Source: Vandiemenella viatica | Lineage: Eukaryota; Arthropoda; Insecta; Orthoptera; Morabidae | Direction: 5' to 3' | DNA length: 64,000 bases | NCBI GenBank assembly: GCA_031002005.1 | Contig: JARYHS010011408.1 | Location: forward strand, 224,109,473-224,173,472 | Shown here: piece after piece, positions 32,380-44,238 of the stretch | Position numbering within the stretch: the stretch's first letter is position 1 | Layout: every line of letters begins with the position of its first letter | Notes under the pieces: generated by a model | Seen by the model: the letters and a program-made list of their open reading frames with translations, nothing else | Told to the model about the DNA's origin: nothing | Databases searched by the model: none | Translations under genes and position numbers: made by a program

Positions 32380-33470
32380 ATTTATGGAAGAACTTGGCAG
32401 TATAAACCCACTTATCAGTTTGCTTGCATTAGGTTGCAAGCTGGCACATAGTGGTTGTAACTGTACTTTGATATCTTGGATACTTGCATTGGACCCACAC
32501 GTTTTATCAGGTGACCTGTGGATCTCTCTGGTCACAGGAGCACCTCAACATTACAAAGACAACTCATAGAGACAATTGCTTTGTATGGACGAACATTGTC
32601 CTATTGAAAAATGGCATCATGATACTGTCGCACAAGATGTGACACATGAGGACACAGGATGTCTGTGACATAGTGTTCTGTTGTCAGACAGACATCTCTA
32701 CAACCAGCCGTGACCTGAAGTAATAACCAATGGCTCCATACCATTGTATCATTAGTAACACATCTATGCCTCTACAAAACATTGGAAGAATCAGACTTCT
32801 CCCCATGTAACCTCCATACTCACTGACAGTGGCCAACTAAAGTAAAGCAGAACCGCAATTCATCAGCAGTTCATGATTCCCAGTCACAGCATCACTTGAA
32901 ACACAGCTGTTTGTGTTGTGGTATTAATGGCAGCCTACAAATCAGGCGGTAGTTACCCTGTCCTGCTGCTTTTAGTCTTCAACCAATGATGCAGGATGAC
33001 TGACTATTGCTTGGAGTTTATTACTTGTTCTTGGATGGTAGGCACAGATGTTAAGAGATTACAATATGGTTGGTGCACAATAAGACACTCTTCCCGTGTG
33101 TTGGTCAGGTGTGCTCAAACCTTGAAGACAGGTATGCCTGCTGTATGTTACCATAGGGTCCAATATCTGGCCACTGTCACATCTGAATGCCCCACAAATC
33201 TAGATATAACGTGATTGACCCCTTTTGAACTCTGTCAGGTGCTCATAACACTGTCTCACATGAATACGCCATCCCTCTTTGTCCTTCACAATGATCACTT
33301 AACATCTGATGCTGTTCACGCTCCTTAAATACCCTACTGACATCACTACTAACAATGAACAATCCTAATGTATTATGTTGGTCATTCTACCTGTCACAGA
33401 AAATTGCAACTCTAATCATTTGCTACATACCCGTCAGTGGTGAATGAAGTTACATTGACATCTGACCCTG
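32380..33470 (-). pseudogene. Tc1-like transposase relic
   Basis: Reading on the - strand, the 5' part gives SSKGVNHVISRFVGHSDVTV, like the first HTH of Tc1-type transposases. The middle gives IQWYGAIGYYFRSRLVV, the counterpart of the 'MVWGAI' block. A further frame gives CDSIMMPFFNRTMFV, a shifted form of the '...AIFQQDNARPH' block around the second catalytic Asp. The order and spacing fit one element of about 1.1 kb. Every block is in a different frame or interrupted by stops, so it is long dead. Terminal inverted repeats are not recognisable. Confidence 0.65.
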
Positions 33471-34989
33471 CCTTCTAGGTGTTTCAGTTTTTGTCAACAA
33501 GTATAAACCAATCATGGAGGCGGATGATATCACCCCTCAAAAAGTCATTTGAATACATTTATTGCTTTATTATTTCTCAGATTGCTACCACAATACAAAT
33601 ATTAATGACAATTAAATGCTCCTTGATGTGTCCAGAAACTAATGCAGTATACTGTATGTTGCAAACTGTAACAATTTTTTCTTTGTAATATCTTATGATA
33701 TGGACCAGATTCAGTTTTTATCTAATTCAGAAATCATACATGTTTAATTACAACTATTTAAATGATGTATATTTCTTTAGGAATCATGTAGATAATGTTG
33801 TAATTCACACTAATAGGTAAATTGCATACTGCTTGAACATGATTACAACTGACATTAGCATTGAAAATAATTTTTATTTTGAGTATTGTTAATGTAAACA
33901 GATTCTTGTACCTTCACAGTAGGACTGCTCTCATGTGGAATCATTACAATTATAACAATGGAAAACAAGACAGTAATTAAATATATGAAATGAAAAACGA
34001 GAAAATAAAAACCATAAGTTCGCATAGACAAAGTCATACGTCTGTACTTTTTTAACCAACATTTGTGATGAGTGACAGTTTTTTTGTTGGTACAGTAAAC
34101 AACGTATCAATTTATTTTGTGACATTAACGAAAAGAAGTTGGTCAATGGTTTTGCATGTGGTGTCACCATCAATATATTTTGCATCCAAATGAGAAGAGC
34201 TTTGCATGGAAGTGAAAAGCTAAGGCATGGTGAGCTATAAAGTTCAAATATAGAAGTTCCCCATCACATTTTTAATTAAAGTTACTTTATTGTTTACTTT
34301 TAAAGTGAAAATTTCTGACAGTTTGTACTAAATTATCAGAAACTCTGTTACTTTGCTCAGAACTTGAAATGTTATATAGCTACTGGAACAGAATTTTTTC
34401 ATTCAGTCATAGGCAAATCCTATAGTAATCAGTGTTATCAAATTAAGAGAAACAAAAGCTCACGATATTGGCACATAATAAGAAAACCGAAAGTAAGCAG
34501 CACTTACTGTAGAAAATATTAACAGATCAGGAGCAAGTAAGGAGTAGGGTAATGACAAAAAAATTTCATTTTCAACATATCAGAATCTAGGTGGAAATAA
34601 CAAAACATGTTCTGAGAAAGTGTAGTTCTTTCACTGTAGTCTCCATCAGATCAGGATTTGTTTCTAGAACATTCCATTTGGCCAGATTATGTAGTACTTT
34701 GGTTGTAATTAATCGGCATTCCACAAAGAAACTAGTAAGTTGGAATTCTACAAACAAATTATTACTTTATTCTATCCAAATTTAAAAATTTGATATTTAG
34801 ATGCTTTAGTGAGTGAAAACAACTGTGCATTTCACGTTAAGCTGCTGAATTACAGGCAGAAAATTGTTAAGCATACTCATGCAGCTGCTGTTTGCTGGTA
34901 CACAAGTGCAGTGGACCATTGGTTTGCTCATTTTTTCCATGTCACACAAAGTCAGTCTCTTGTACTTGCATCTATATAAAGTGAATGTA
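33471..34989. other. No gene seen
   Basis: AT-rich sequence without supportable features. Confidence 0.3.
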
Positions 34990-35385
34990 TTGACTTTTAC
35001 ACCCAAAATATTGGTGCCATACTATACCACCATACTCAGGCATTGGTCTCACAAGGGTATTGTAACTCAATTCCCTCACTTAACGGGCACAACTCATCAT
35101 AACCCCCTCCAGTAAATGAAGTATTTTGAAAACTTTTACTATCATCTGCCCTACTAAATTTAATATCAGAGGTTACACCAAGATATTTTCTTCAACAAGC
35201 AATTCTCCTCTCCCCCCAACCCTGTAGTCAGAAAATATTCACTCTTTTATCTGCAAGACCAACAAACTGACTTTTTCACATTTATTTTCATTCCATACTG
35301 ATCTAGGTATCCTGTCCAAATCCCCCTCTAACTGTTTACTGTCCTCTCCAGTTGTTATCCTACTGTATAATACTAATCTAAAAAC
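34990..35385 (-). pseudogene. CR1-like LINE ORF2 fragment
   Basis: CCATACTATACCACCATACTC and the words further right match, in order, the region of the LINE at 24650-25040 on the - strand (the LLEYGSVVWDP, LHLLERVM, AEDLKCKYL and DRISNWV segments). There are many indels. It ends about 35385, next to the hairpin at 35383. Confidence 0.6.
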
Positions 35386-35404
35386 CCATCAGAAATGATG
35401 GGTT
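35383..35404. repeat. Short perfect hairpin with GAAA loop
   Basis: AACCCATCA pairs with TGATGGGTT around GAAA. The arms are the same as the 5252-5273 hairpin except for one compensated base pair. Confidence 0.5.
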
Positions 35405-36149
35405 GAATTGAGTATTCTGGAAACTCATTTATTCGCAGTTGCTTAATTATTATAAAATAATGATCAATGCAATTTCTCGTGCCTTACACTGTAATAAAGA
35501 GTTTCCTTTGTCATTCTGAATTGTTATAAATTTACACTCAATGAAGTTCCTCGTGCATTACGCTGTAGCAAAAAGATTCAGTTTTCATCCTAGTCCAGGT
35601 TTCTTTTCGACCTAGTCACAAAATTCGCTAATACTGCCAATAGAAAATCAAAGCTTCTATCACTCTATTCATTCATCAATCTTTACTAGTTCTATCATCT
35701 TTCTAATTCGTGATTCAAGTCCATATTACGTTTGAACGGCTGACACTGTTACGTATGGCTATAGTATGGCATCAGAGAAAGCAAAGGAATTTAAAAATAA
35801 ATATTAACAACTTACATTATGCTGCAAAATATTACATTCAATCCTTATTCAGACCACATAGATCATGATCAATGAGGAAATACTTTCATTCAAAGGAAGT
35901 GATTTGGTGCTCATGAAAACAAAACAAAAATTTAAAAAACTTAAATTCCTTATGCCCTCTGCTGTAACGTCAAATACCAGTTGTCATTCTGATCCAGGTT
36001 AAATTTAATTCTAATCAAGCACTAACATTGTTTCCCAAAAATTAAAGCATTTACCTTTCATATCTATGGGATAAGAATTTACCAAAAATATCTGCTTCGA
36101 ACAAATATAAACAAACGAAAAAAAATCCGCTAATAATATTAACATATTA
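35405..36149. other. No gene seen
   Basis: Contains a partial internal repetition (CTCGTGCCTTACACTGTAA at about 35478 and CTCGTGCATTACGCTGTAG at about 35551). Nothing else. Confidence 0.3.
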
Positions 36150-36537
36150 ATTTAAATGGAGTACATACCTTTCTTCCATGGTGTAAGGGTTTGGGAGAGA
36201 CTTTAATAGCCTTTTCCAACCAAATGTCAACCTCTCCTTCACGTGGTGCACCCTGTTTGCACAGACGAGGCTCTGGCGACTGAAAGACTCCCGCTCTTGC
36301 CCCTGGGGTTGGAAACGGCCCCTAATGGCGGATGAATCAGAAATGATCAATGGCATGGGGATGCAGAAGGCAACGGGAAACCACTGCATTAAAGACACAA
36401 AGGGTATGCCGAAGACATGTAATCCTCTCAAATTACATATATCATGATGGCTTCTCCTGGGTAAAATATTCCAGAGGTAAAATAGTCCCCCAATCGGATC
36501 TCCAGGTGGGGACTGCTCAGGGAGGAGTCATCAGAAT

Positions 36538-37200
36538 GGATAGAAACATTCTACGAGTCGGAGATTGGAATGTTAGAAGTCTGAATAGGGCAGGTAGGCT
36601 AGAAAATCTAAAAAGGGAAATGGAACATCTTAAGTTAGATGTCATTGGATTAGTGAGATTAAATGGAAGGACGCATAGGATTTCTGGTCTGGGAACACAG
36701 GATAATTAGCACACAAGCTATCAATGGAGTCACTGGTGGAGATTTGTAATGAATAAGAGAGTAGGGAAACGGGTGAGTTATTATGAACAGTTTAGTGACA
36801 GTATTATTTTGATGAGGTTAGAAACTAAGCCAGACCCAACCACGTTGGTTCAAGTGTATATGCCAACGTCCGAGGAAGATGACGAAAAAATAGAGAATAT
36901 ACACCAAAATTGAAGAATTAATCCAATATGTGAAGGGGGAGGAAACTCTAATAATCATGGGTGATTGGAATGCGATAGTGGGAGAAGGAAAAGAGGGGAA
37001 TACTGTAGGAAGTTTTGGTATCGGAGAAAGAAATGACCGAGGAAACAGGATGTTAGAATTTTGTGAAAGATATAAGCTAGTAGTGGCAAACACACTGTTT
37101 AAGAACCATGCCTGGGTATACAGGCAGATAGCAGCTAGATTATATCATGGTCAAACAGATATTCAGGAATCAAGTTCTAGACTGTAAAGCATACCCAGGA
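36538..37200 (+). pseudogene. RTE-like endonuclease domain, broken
   Basis: Begins MDRNILRVGDWNVRSLNRAG and KREMEHLKLDVIGLV, the Asn-containing first block of AP-type endonucleases. A stop at about 36707 precedes a stretch with IIMGDWNAIVGEGKEGNTVG (the D-N block), GSFGIGERNDRGNRMLEFCE, LVVANTLFKN and then a frame change at DYIMVKQIF-like sequence. The final SDH-type block appears as DSDDNLIVMEC, with His changed to Asp. At least three lesions are visible. Confidence 0.75.
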
Positions 37201-37803
37201 GTAGACATAGACTCTGACGATAATTTGATAGTAATGGAGTGCAGGCTGAAATTCAAGTGAATAAGGAAGCAGCATAATCAGAACATACTGGAAGTTAATT
37301 AACTGAAACAATCTAGTACGAGAGAAAAATTTGCAGAAATGTTAGACTGAGGTCTAAGAAATAACTCTGAAAGGAGCTCAACCGAGAATGAATGGAGTGC
37401 ATTAAAGACCGAAATAATGAAATCTGGTAAAGAAACATTAGGCTTTAGGAAACAAGCTGCCAGAAAACCATGGATCACAGAAGAAATTTTAGAACTGATG
37501 GATCAGAGGAGAAGGTACAAATATGCTCAGATGAAGCAGGAAGAGAGCAATACAGGCAACTTAGAAATCAAATAAACAGGAAATGCAAAAAAGCAAAAGA
37601 AAAATGGCTACAAGAAAAGTGTGAAGAAGTAGAAAAGGAAATAATCATAGGTAAAGTAGATGTTGCATATAGGAAGATCAAACAGAATTTTGGAGAAAAG
37701 AGGTGTGAACATTAAAGCAACCGATGGGAAACCTCTTTTAAGCTCAGATGATTGAGCTAACCGATAGAAGGAATACATTGAGAAATCGTATGATGGGGCC
37801 GAC

Positions 37804-39360
37804 TTGAACAATAGCGTAATAGAAAAGCAAGGCGATGTCAACATTGAAGACTTAGGGGATCCTGTTTTGAGGACAGAATTTAATAAAGCTCTGAATGACT
37901 TGAAAGCAAATAAGGCAGTTGGAATTGATGAGATCCCTGCAGAACTTCTTAAATCCCTAGGAGAGGAAGGAATCGGAAGATTAATCAAGCTGATATCAAA
38001 AATTTATGAAACAGGAGAAATTCTAACTGATTTTCATAAAAATATCATCTTCACACTTCCGAAGAAAGCACAAGCCGACAAATATGAGAACTATCGCACC
38101 ATTAGTCTAACATCACATGCTTCAAATTTACTGACCAGAATAATATACAGTAGGATGGAAAGGGTAGTAGAAGGGATAGTACATGAAGATCAGTTTGAGT
38201 TTACGAAAAATCGCGGTACAATGGAAGCAATTCAGGCTTTAAGATTAATACTTGAAGGGCAGATTAAGAAAAAAAAGATACTTTTGTGGAATTTGTTGAT
38301 TTAGAAAAAGCTTTTGCTAATGTTAGGTGGGACAAGAAGTTCAAAATTTTAAAGAAGTCAGTTCTAAAGTATCGTGGTAGAAGAATACTTTATAAACTAT
38401 ATAAGAATCAAGTGGCTGTAATAAAAGTAGAGAATCATGAGAGACAAGCATCAGTTAAAAAGGGTGTGAGACAAGGCTGTAGTCTATCCCCGTTAATATT
38501 CAACTTGTATGTAGAGGAAGCAATAAAGAAAGTAAAAGAAAAATTTCCATGTGGCATAAGTGTTCAGGGAGAAAAAATCAGTATGCTACGATTTGCTGAT
38601 GACATTGTCTTGTTAGCAGAAAGGGCTGAGGATATTGAGAAATTACTGAATGTCATGAGCAAAATACTGAAGGAAGATTTTGGCCTGTATATAAATCAAA
38701 GCAAGACTAAAGTGATGAAATGTAGCAGAAATGATGCAAATACAAGCAGATTAAGTATAAAAATAGAATCGGATTCAATTGGAGAAGTAACTGAATTCTG
38801 TTATTTGGGAAGTAAAATTACAACCAATGGCCAAAGAAGGAATGATTTTAAAAGCAAAATAGCACTAGCAAAAAGAGCCTTAATGAAAAAGAGGAATCTT
38901 TTAGTTTCAAATATTGATCTAAGAATTAGAAAAAAACTTTTTTAAATTCTATGTTTGGAGCAAAGCACTTTACGGTAGCAAAACATGGACTTTAGGAATA
39001 CCGGAAAGAAAGAAAATTGAAGCATTTGAAATGTGGTGCTACAGAAGAATGCTGAAAATTAAGTGGACAGACAATGTAAGAAATGAATGAGTTTTGGAAA
39101 TGATGGGTGAGGGAAGAAGTTTGTGGGAGAAGCTTACAGAAAGAAGAGACAGGCTGGTAGATCATATTTCGAGACATGCTGCATTGCTTAATTTGCTGGT
39201 GGAGGGAACGGTCGAAGGTAAGAACTGTAGAGGAAGACAGAGATTAGAATATATGAAGCAGATAATTGGGGACGTGGGTTGTAAGGGATGTGTAGAGATG
39301 AAGAGGTTAGCACAAGATAGGAAAGGATGGAGGATTGCATCAAGCCAGTTGAAAGACTGA
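37804..39360 (+). pseudogene. RTE-like reverse transcriptase and C-terminal region, broken
   Basis: The first frame has NDLKANKAVGIDEIPAELLK and KYENYRTISLTSHASNLLTR. It slips at an A run near 38275-38285. The next frame has FVDLEKAFANV (one acidic catalytic residue), VKKGVRQGCSLSPLIFNLYV and the catalytic MLRFADDIVLLAER. A second slip occurs at the A/T run at 38930-38943, then FYVWSKALYGSKTWTLG and KIEAFEMWCYRRMLKIKWTD. TGA at 39088-39090 interrupts VRNE-stop-VLEMM. The end is KRLAQDRKGWRIASSQLKD. All RT core motifs are present, so the parent was recently competent. Confidence 0.85.
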
Positions 39361-39386
39361 TTGCAGTAAAAAAAAAAAAAAAAAAA

Positions 39387-40132
39387 CCTTTGTTCCATTG
39401 TTCCATTGTTTTGGCAAATAATTTCTTTGTTATGCTTCACTAAACAGAAATATTATTAAGTAACGCTTGAAACCTCTACTATGTAGTCTCTCGTCGTTGT
39501 TAGTTGGGCAGCGAAGCCGGGAAGTGTGACGCTACAGTGTGACAGACATGGCTACATTATAACCAAGATTAGCTTTTTAATAGTATAGATAGATTATGTC
39601 ATCTATAAATAACCTAACTTCTAACTGTAAACCATCCATGCAATTCCATATATAGTGCAGGGAATGATCAGTTAGTGAAAGCCTCAAAATTTATTCAAAG
39701 TTGACCCCCCACTGTTACTAAAACCGGTAGATAAATATAACAAATAAACTAAAATATGGTTTATTATCAAGGTTTTTTGACCCCAAACTGAGAAAGTTCC
39801 ATTTAATATAATTTAATTGTGATATTGTTTCTACTGCTCCAGGATATGGTAGCTTCACTTCTCATTAATCAGTCAGAATTTTGTTTTATCTAGTCCTATA
39901 AGTTGTTACATATCAAACAATGTTATTCTGTTATGTGTTATTGACAGTGATTATTTATTTTGTCTTCAGTATTATATCCTTGTACATTGCCAATGAGACA
40001 GAAATATTCAGTAATATCTGGTACATAATACAAGTGATCATATGTAATCCAAATAAACACTTCAGAACTTAAAGCAACTATTTTGTCATCAAAACACAAA
40101 TTATAACTAACCTATATTAGAGATAAATGAAA
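39387..40132. other. No gene seen
   Basis: AT-rich sequence without supportable features. Confidence 0.3.
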
Positions 40133-40140
40133 TTAGTTAT

Positions 40141-40298
40141 CAGGGGCGCATTTAAGTATAGACTACATAGGCTATAGCCTAGGGGCCCACACCACAAAGG
40201 GGGGCCTGCACCACAACCCTGGATCCCCCGCCTGGGCCAGTAGTAGAGCTAAAAAAACCTAGGGGCCTAGGGGCCCACAGAGCCTAAATGCGGCCCTG
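40141..40298. mobile_element. hAT-type MITE (CAGGGGCGCATTTA ends)
   Basis: Starts CAGGGGCGCATTTAAG and ends CCTAAATGCGGCCCTG, inverted copies with few mismatches. Flanks TTAGTTAT (40133-40140) and TTAGCTAT (40299-40306) form an 8-bp duplication with one change. 158 bases, no coding capacity; the inside is GC-rich with a self-complementary CCTAGGGGCC word. Confidence 0.8.
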
Positions 40299-40335
40299 TT
40301 AGCTATGTATTTTCAGTATGAATAGCTAATTATCT

Positions 40336-40405
40336 CCACCGGATGTGTAGGGAAATTGCAACCGGAGCAAACACACCATCGCAATTAAACTAAATTAAAT
40401 TAAAC
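40336..40405 (+). repeat. CR1-like LINE 3' terminus fragment
   Basis: GTAGGGAAATTGCAACCGGAG and CCATCGCAATTAAACTAAATT are the + strand form of the 3' terminus at 24146-24210. Only the last ~70 bases and tail are present. Confidence 0.65.
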
Positions 40406-41599
40406 AATTGAGACACAGTACATTGAGCGTAGTGAGAATAACAGAGGATTTAGGACTGATGTCAACTACCATATGACTACTAAATATCCTTGTTTAGTGA
40501 AGAAAAAAAGGAAAATTAAGTAAGTATTATATTTATGAGGAAATCATTCAGAGTTAATAAAAACATTTAGTACTGGTTACTCTGCAATAAAATGTGTATC
40601 TAACTAAAACTTATGTTACATTGCGGAAATGCAAGAACAGTTTTGTAAATGTAATAAAAATAAGTAAAAGTTTTATATGAATTTAGATAATCTATAATGA
40701 AAACAGGAACAAAGTAAGAATCCATGATTTTCTAAAGAGAATATTGGTGACACATGAAAAGATACAACAACACAAACACCTCAATATTTTCAAATATAAA
40801 CCCTTCATTCGCAAAAGTTTATTTGTGACGTACAGATTAGGAGATAAGCTATGGTAGTTGAGACTGTGGCTGGGACCAAGTAAGCATTCACATTCCCAAA
40901 AAAAAATAATAAAAAAAAAAATTAAAAAAATGAAGAAAAATAGTGTGGTTTAATTTCAATATCCTTACAAAATGAAATACATGAAGAGATTTTTATTTTA
41001 TTTTATTCATTTATTTTTGTTCCTCAAGTCCCAGCTCTGGGATGTGAAACATGTAATGAAACATGAATAAATATTTAATTAATTAGATAAGAAAATAAAC
41101 AAATATTCAATCATAGAATGATAATCCTATTAAAAAATCTGTATGAGGAAATCAGTCTCTATAACGTGGATTTTTTAAAAAAAAATTGCACTGTCATCTC
41201 TGGCACAATTGGGTTAGAAGCAGTAAAAACAAATTGAAGGAACTGTGGCTATTCAGGACAAGATGGATTTAGGGTAAGGCCTATGAGATTGGGAAACGAA
41301 AATTCTGAGTGGTCGTTTAGGATTTCAAATTCGTGAACTGTGGAGGCATCTGGATAGGGTATTTATTTCATAGCAGTTAAACGAAACTAAAATCTACTCC
41401 CTACTGCCTATGGAGTAAAAATCATGAACACTTCAGTTTCGGTACTGCTGACTTACATGGTAGCTGTTAAAGAGACAACTTACTAGCAATAAATGGAATT
41501 ACGGTACCTCTTATCTCCAATGACCTCGATGACTGCGTAGAGCTATTTAAAAAAGAATCTTCCCTGTAATTTCCTTATTCAGTGTTCTGTGCCATAGGG
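40406..41599. other. No gene seen
   Basis: AT-rich sequence with A-rich simple stretches at about 40898-40945. Nothing else is supportable. Confidence 0.3.
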
Positions 41600-41735
41600 C
41601 AGGGCCGGATTAAAACAGCGCGGAGGCCCCTAACAAATGTGAAGAAGGGGCCCTAGCTTAGACGGGGAGACTCTTAGGCGGGGCCCCTCTAGAAGGCGCG
41701 AGGCCCGTAGCATTTGCTAACTCTTGCTACGTGGT
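41600..41735. repeat. MITE-like left end (CAGGGCCGGATTAAA), right end not found
   Basis: CAGGGCCGGATTAAAACAGCG followed by GGCCCC-rich words resembles the hAT-type MITEs at 40141 and 44239, but I cannot find a partner end. It is probably a truncated copy. Confidence 0.4.
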
Positions 41736-42760
41736 ATTGCCATGGGGTAAGACGTTATATACAAAATCTGATAACTTTTTTTAATACCAGAGAAGTTTTA
41801 TTTACCTGTTGGATTATGGTTTCTATAGGCCTATTTGATTTGATTTGATATTTGCCAAAGTTTATTTTAAGACTTGATTTAAGCGTTTTGGTCCCAGGTT
41901 ATTTTAATAATCGTTCTAGAATTTAGATAAAATTTGAGTTTAACGCGGTGCTAGTTACTGCCACCTGATAGTAATCTGGTTAGCAAAAATATTTTTTATT
42001 GCTATTTAATTTCTTTTAGTAGCCGCAAACAGAATATATTGGCTACTAATCGTCATATGTGATGATATAGTGTAGTCTTAGATTTAAAGTTCAATTAAAG
42101 GTTGAGTTTAATAAAAAAAAAAAATTAAATCCCAGTTTATTCGTAGCGTATATTTTGGTTTTTACAATATTTTCATTGTTAACACATGAGTTGATGAGGC
42201 AATAAATACACATAATAAACTAGAGTTGGTCATCCTGATGCGACTGCAGTACATTGGTACAATCTTTGGTCAAATTACTAAGTAATGATGTGTGAATGTT
42301 GTATTTTATTGTTTTGCAGTTTGTAAGTAACAGTTCATTAGTCAATAAATCTTTTTAGTTGTATTTTTCTCGACTTATTCACTATTTTGATAGTAAATTT
42401 CTCTCAGAAAATTTAAGAACTGCGTGCTCAATCTTGTTCTTTGATTTAAATGACAGGGGCAACCAGTACCTGTTTTCTCATGTTCTTTTCAAGGTGACTC
42501 TTTTACCTGTTTTTTCATGTTCCTTTCAAGGTGACTTTTTTTGTTATGTACAAAGTTCACTACATCACTACAACCACTAGATGTTGGTAACAGTTAAACT
42601 CTATCTTTCTTCACCTATAAGGTCGTTTAAACAGTGTCTTTCATGGATTGGATGTAACAACTGCCTTTATTTGGAGGACTAAAATCCTTATTAATTTGCT
42701 TACCTGCTGATTCGTGGGTAAACGTAAATTCTTATAGCATTGTTGGAATTTAGCGTGTGT
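41736..42760. other. No gene seen
   Basis: AT-rich sequence; a short direct repeat around CATGTTCTTTTCAAGGTGACT / CATGTTCCTTTCAAGGTGACT at about 42479-42537. Confidence 0.3.
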
Positions 42761-42875
42761 ACCGCTGTCAATTTCCCTACGTATCTACTTTCCAATTTCA
42801 AAATTTCTTTTTAATCTTCCAATTTCACCATCCACCTACTTTTGCCCTTTACGATTTTTTCATTCAGTGTTTTTG
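42761..42875 (-). repeat. CR1-like LINE 3' end, interrupted
   Basis: CAATTTCCCTACGTATCTAC and CCACCTACTTTTGCCC match the 3' end of the family (24196-24260). The copy resumes at 43479-43520 (GTTTTTGATAAAAATTTACC) after a 603-bp insertion. Confidence 0.55.
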
Positions 42876-43478
42876 GCAGTTCTATCATTACCGTGGCGCC
42901 AAAATCTGATGATGAATTCTTGGAGAAATCGACGAAATAAATCGAAAATAAAGAATAAAATTTTTTGATATCTCGCTTGGTTTTCGAGATATAGCATGTT
43001 AAAAATCAGCCATAGGTATAGTTCCTTCTGCTTTTGATGGTTTTTCTTCTGGTCCAGGCCGTATTTCAACCTAACAACAATCACTAGGAAGAAAATAAAT
43101 CACCTACAGTGCATTTCCACCATGTAGATATGATGGTTTTGGTGAAAAAAAATTTTTTGGTCCAGGCCGGATCTCACCCTAACCTCATCACTTTTGAGAT
43201 ACAATATCTCGAGAACTAAGCGAGATATCAAAAAACTTTATTCTTTATTTTCCATTTGTCTCATCGAGTTACGTAAGAACTCATCATCAAATTTTGCTAT
43301 AGCGAATTTTTTCTTCTGGTCCAGTCCGTATTTCAACCTAACTACGTCAATTTTGAGATACGATATCTCGAGAACCAAGCGAGATATCAAAAAATTTTAT
43401 TCTTTATTTTCGATTTGTTTTGTCGAGTTCTATAAGAATCAATCATCATTTTGTGGCGCCACGGTAATGATAGAATCC
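42876..43478. mobile_element. TIR element with internal 159-bp repeat units (GATATCTCGAG family), copy 1
   Basis: The ends TTCTATCATTACCGTGGCGCC and GGCGCCACGGTAATGATAGAA are perfect inverted copies, flanked by CAGTGTTTTTG at 42865-42875 and 43479-43489 (11 bp). Inverted homology extends over about 115 bases on each side. The right arm contains two tandem ~159-bp units, starting at about 43160 and 43319, each with GGTCCAG, TTTCAACCTAAC-like words and GATATCTCGAGAACTAAGCG. No protein is encoded. The long arms and 9-11-bp duplication suggest a Mutator-like or foldback origin. Confidence 0.75.
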
Positions 43479-43520
43479 CAGTGTTTTTGATAAAAATTTA
43501 CCTTCGAAATTGATTGCAGT

Positions 43521-44238
43521 CCTGTCAGCAAGTGAAGAGTTTTCGGCGACTCGGTAATGAGAACCATGCTAGAAGGAATTATCCTTTACGTCAGAAAATT
43601 TATGAGAATGTTCCTTTTCCGATGCAATCCAAGAATTAATGTTCGTTACATAAACCAAATGTATATGATCGAGTTAAAGTCGTTCAAAATATTGGCATAT
43701 TTTACAAGTAGGGCCTACTGATAGTTACACTACCTAAGACGTTGATGTTTTAAATTATTTCCATGGCAGCCAACCTGTTACAATGAAAGATTAATGCTAA
43801 CGGAATTTGTGGCTAGTTTGAAATACCGCGTGCGTCAGAATGACAACTGACTGCTTGCTACAGCATAAGGAACGACAAAAGTGTTTGACAGTCTGCTGTT
43901 GTAGTAGAATTCTAATTTTTTCAGTTCTTGCTATTTGTACGACAATTGTACATTCATTCTACATTATGCCTATCATCGTTGGACGTAACGAATGTATATC
44001 ATTGAATGTAAAGTTTAGTGTCGTTGGAGATCGCATAATGTAAACATAGGTTCTAGTGATTGCTTATTGTTGTGATATATTTGAATGACATTATTTGTGC
44101 GATATGCATTTCTAAGCATGGGTGCAATTTGTTACTAATAATAGCGTCACAATAGCGCCTGCAATATAACTCCAAGAGCGCCATTACTTTTTGGGTGGTT
44201 CTGTTTGCGGAGCCACTGAATTGTATGTTGGTGCCCTG
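43521..44238. other. No gene seen
   Basis: AT-rich sequence without supportable features. Confidence 0.3.

Larger units (their letters stand above)
36150..39386 (+). mobile_element. RTE-like LINE, nearly full length
   Basis: A 5' leader (CAATGGCATGGGGATGCAGA, GGGAAACCACTGCATTAAAG) is followed by an AP-type endonuclease from about 36540, a reverse transcriptase from about 37800, a long C-terminal region to 39360 and an 18-base A tail at 39369-39386. One ORF of about 900-1000 codons is expected for this family; here it is broken into several frames. It is on the + strand, opposite to the CR1-like copy. Confidence 0.85.

Noticed and set aside
36147..36431. 94-codon frame on the - strand
   Set aside because: Antisense of the RTE-like 5' leader, which is recognisable on the + strand.
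43194..43490. 98-codon frame with two similar halves
   Set aside because: The repetition comes from the 159-bp DNA repeat units of the TIR element, not from a repeated protein.
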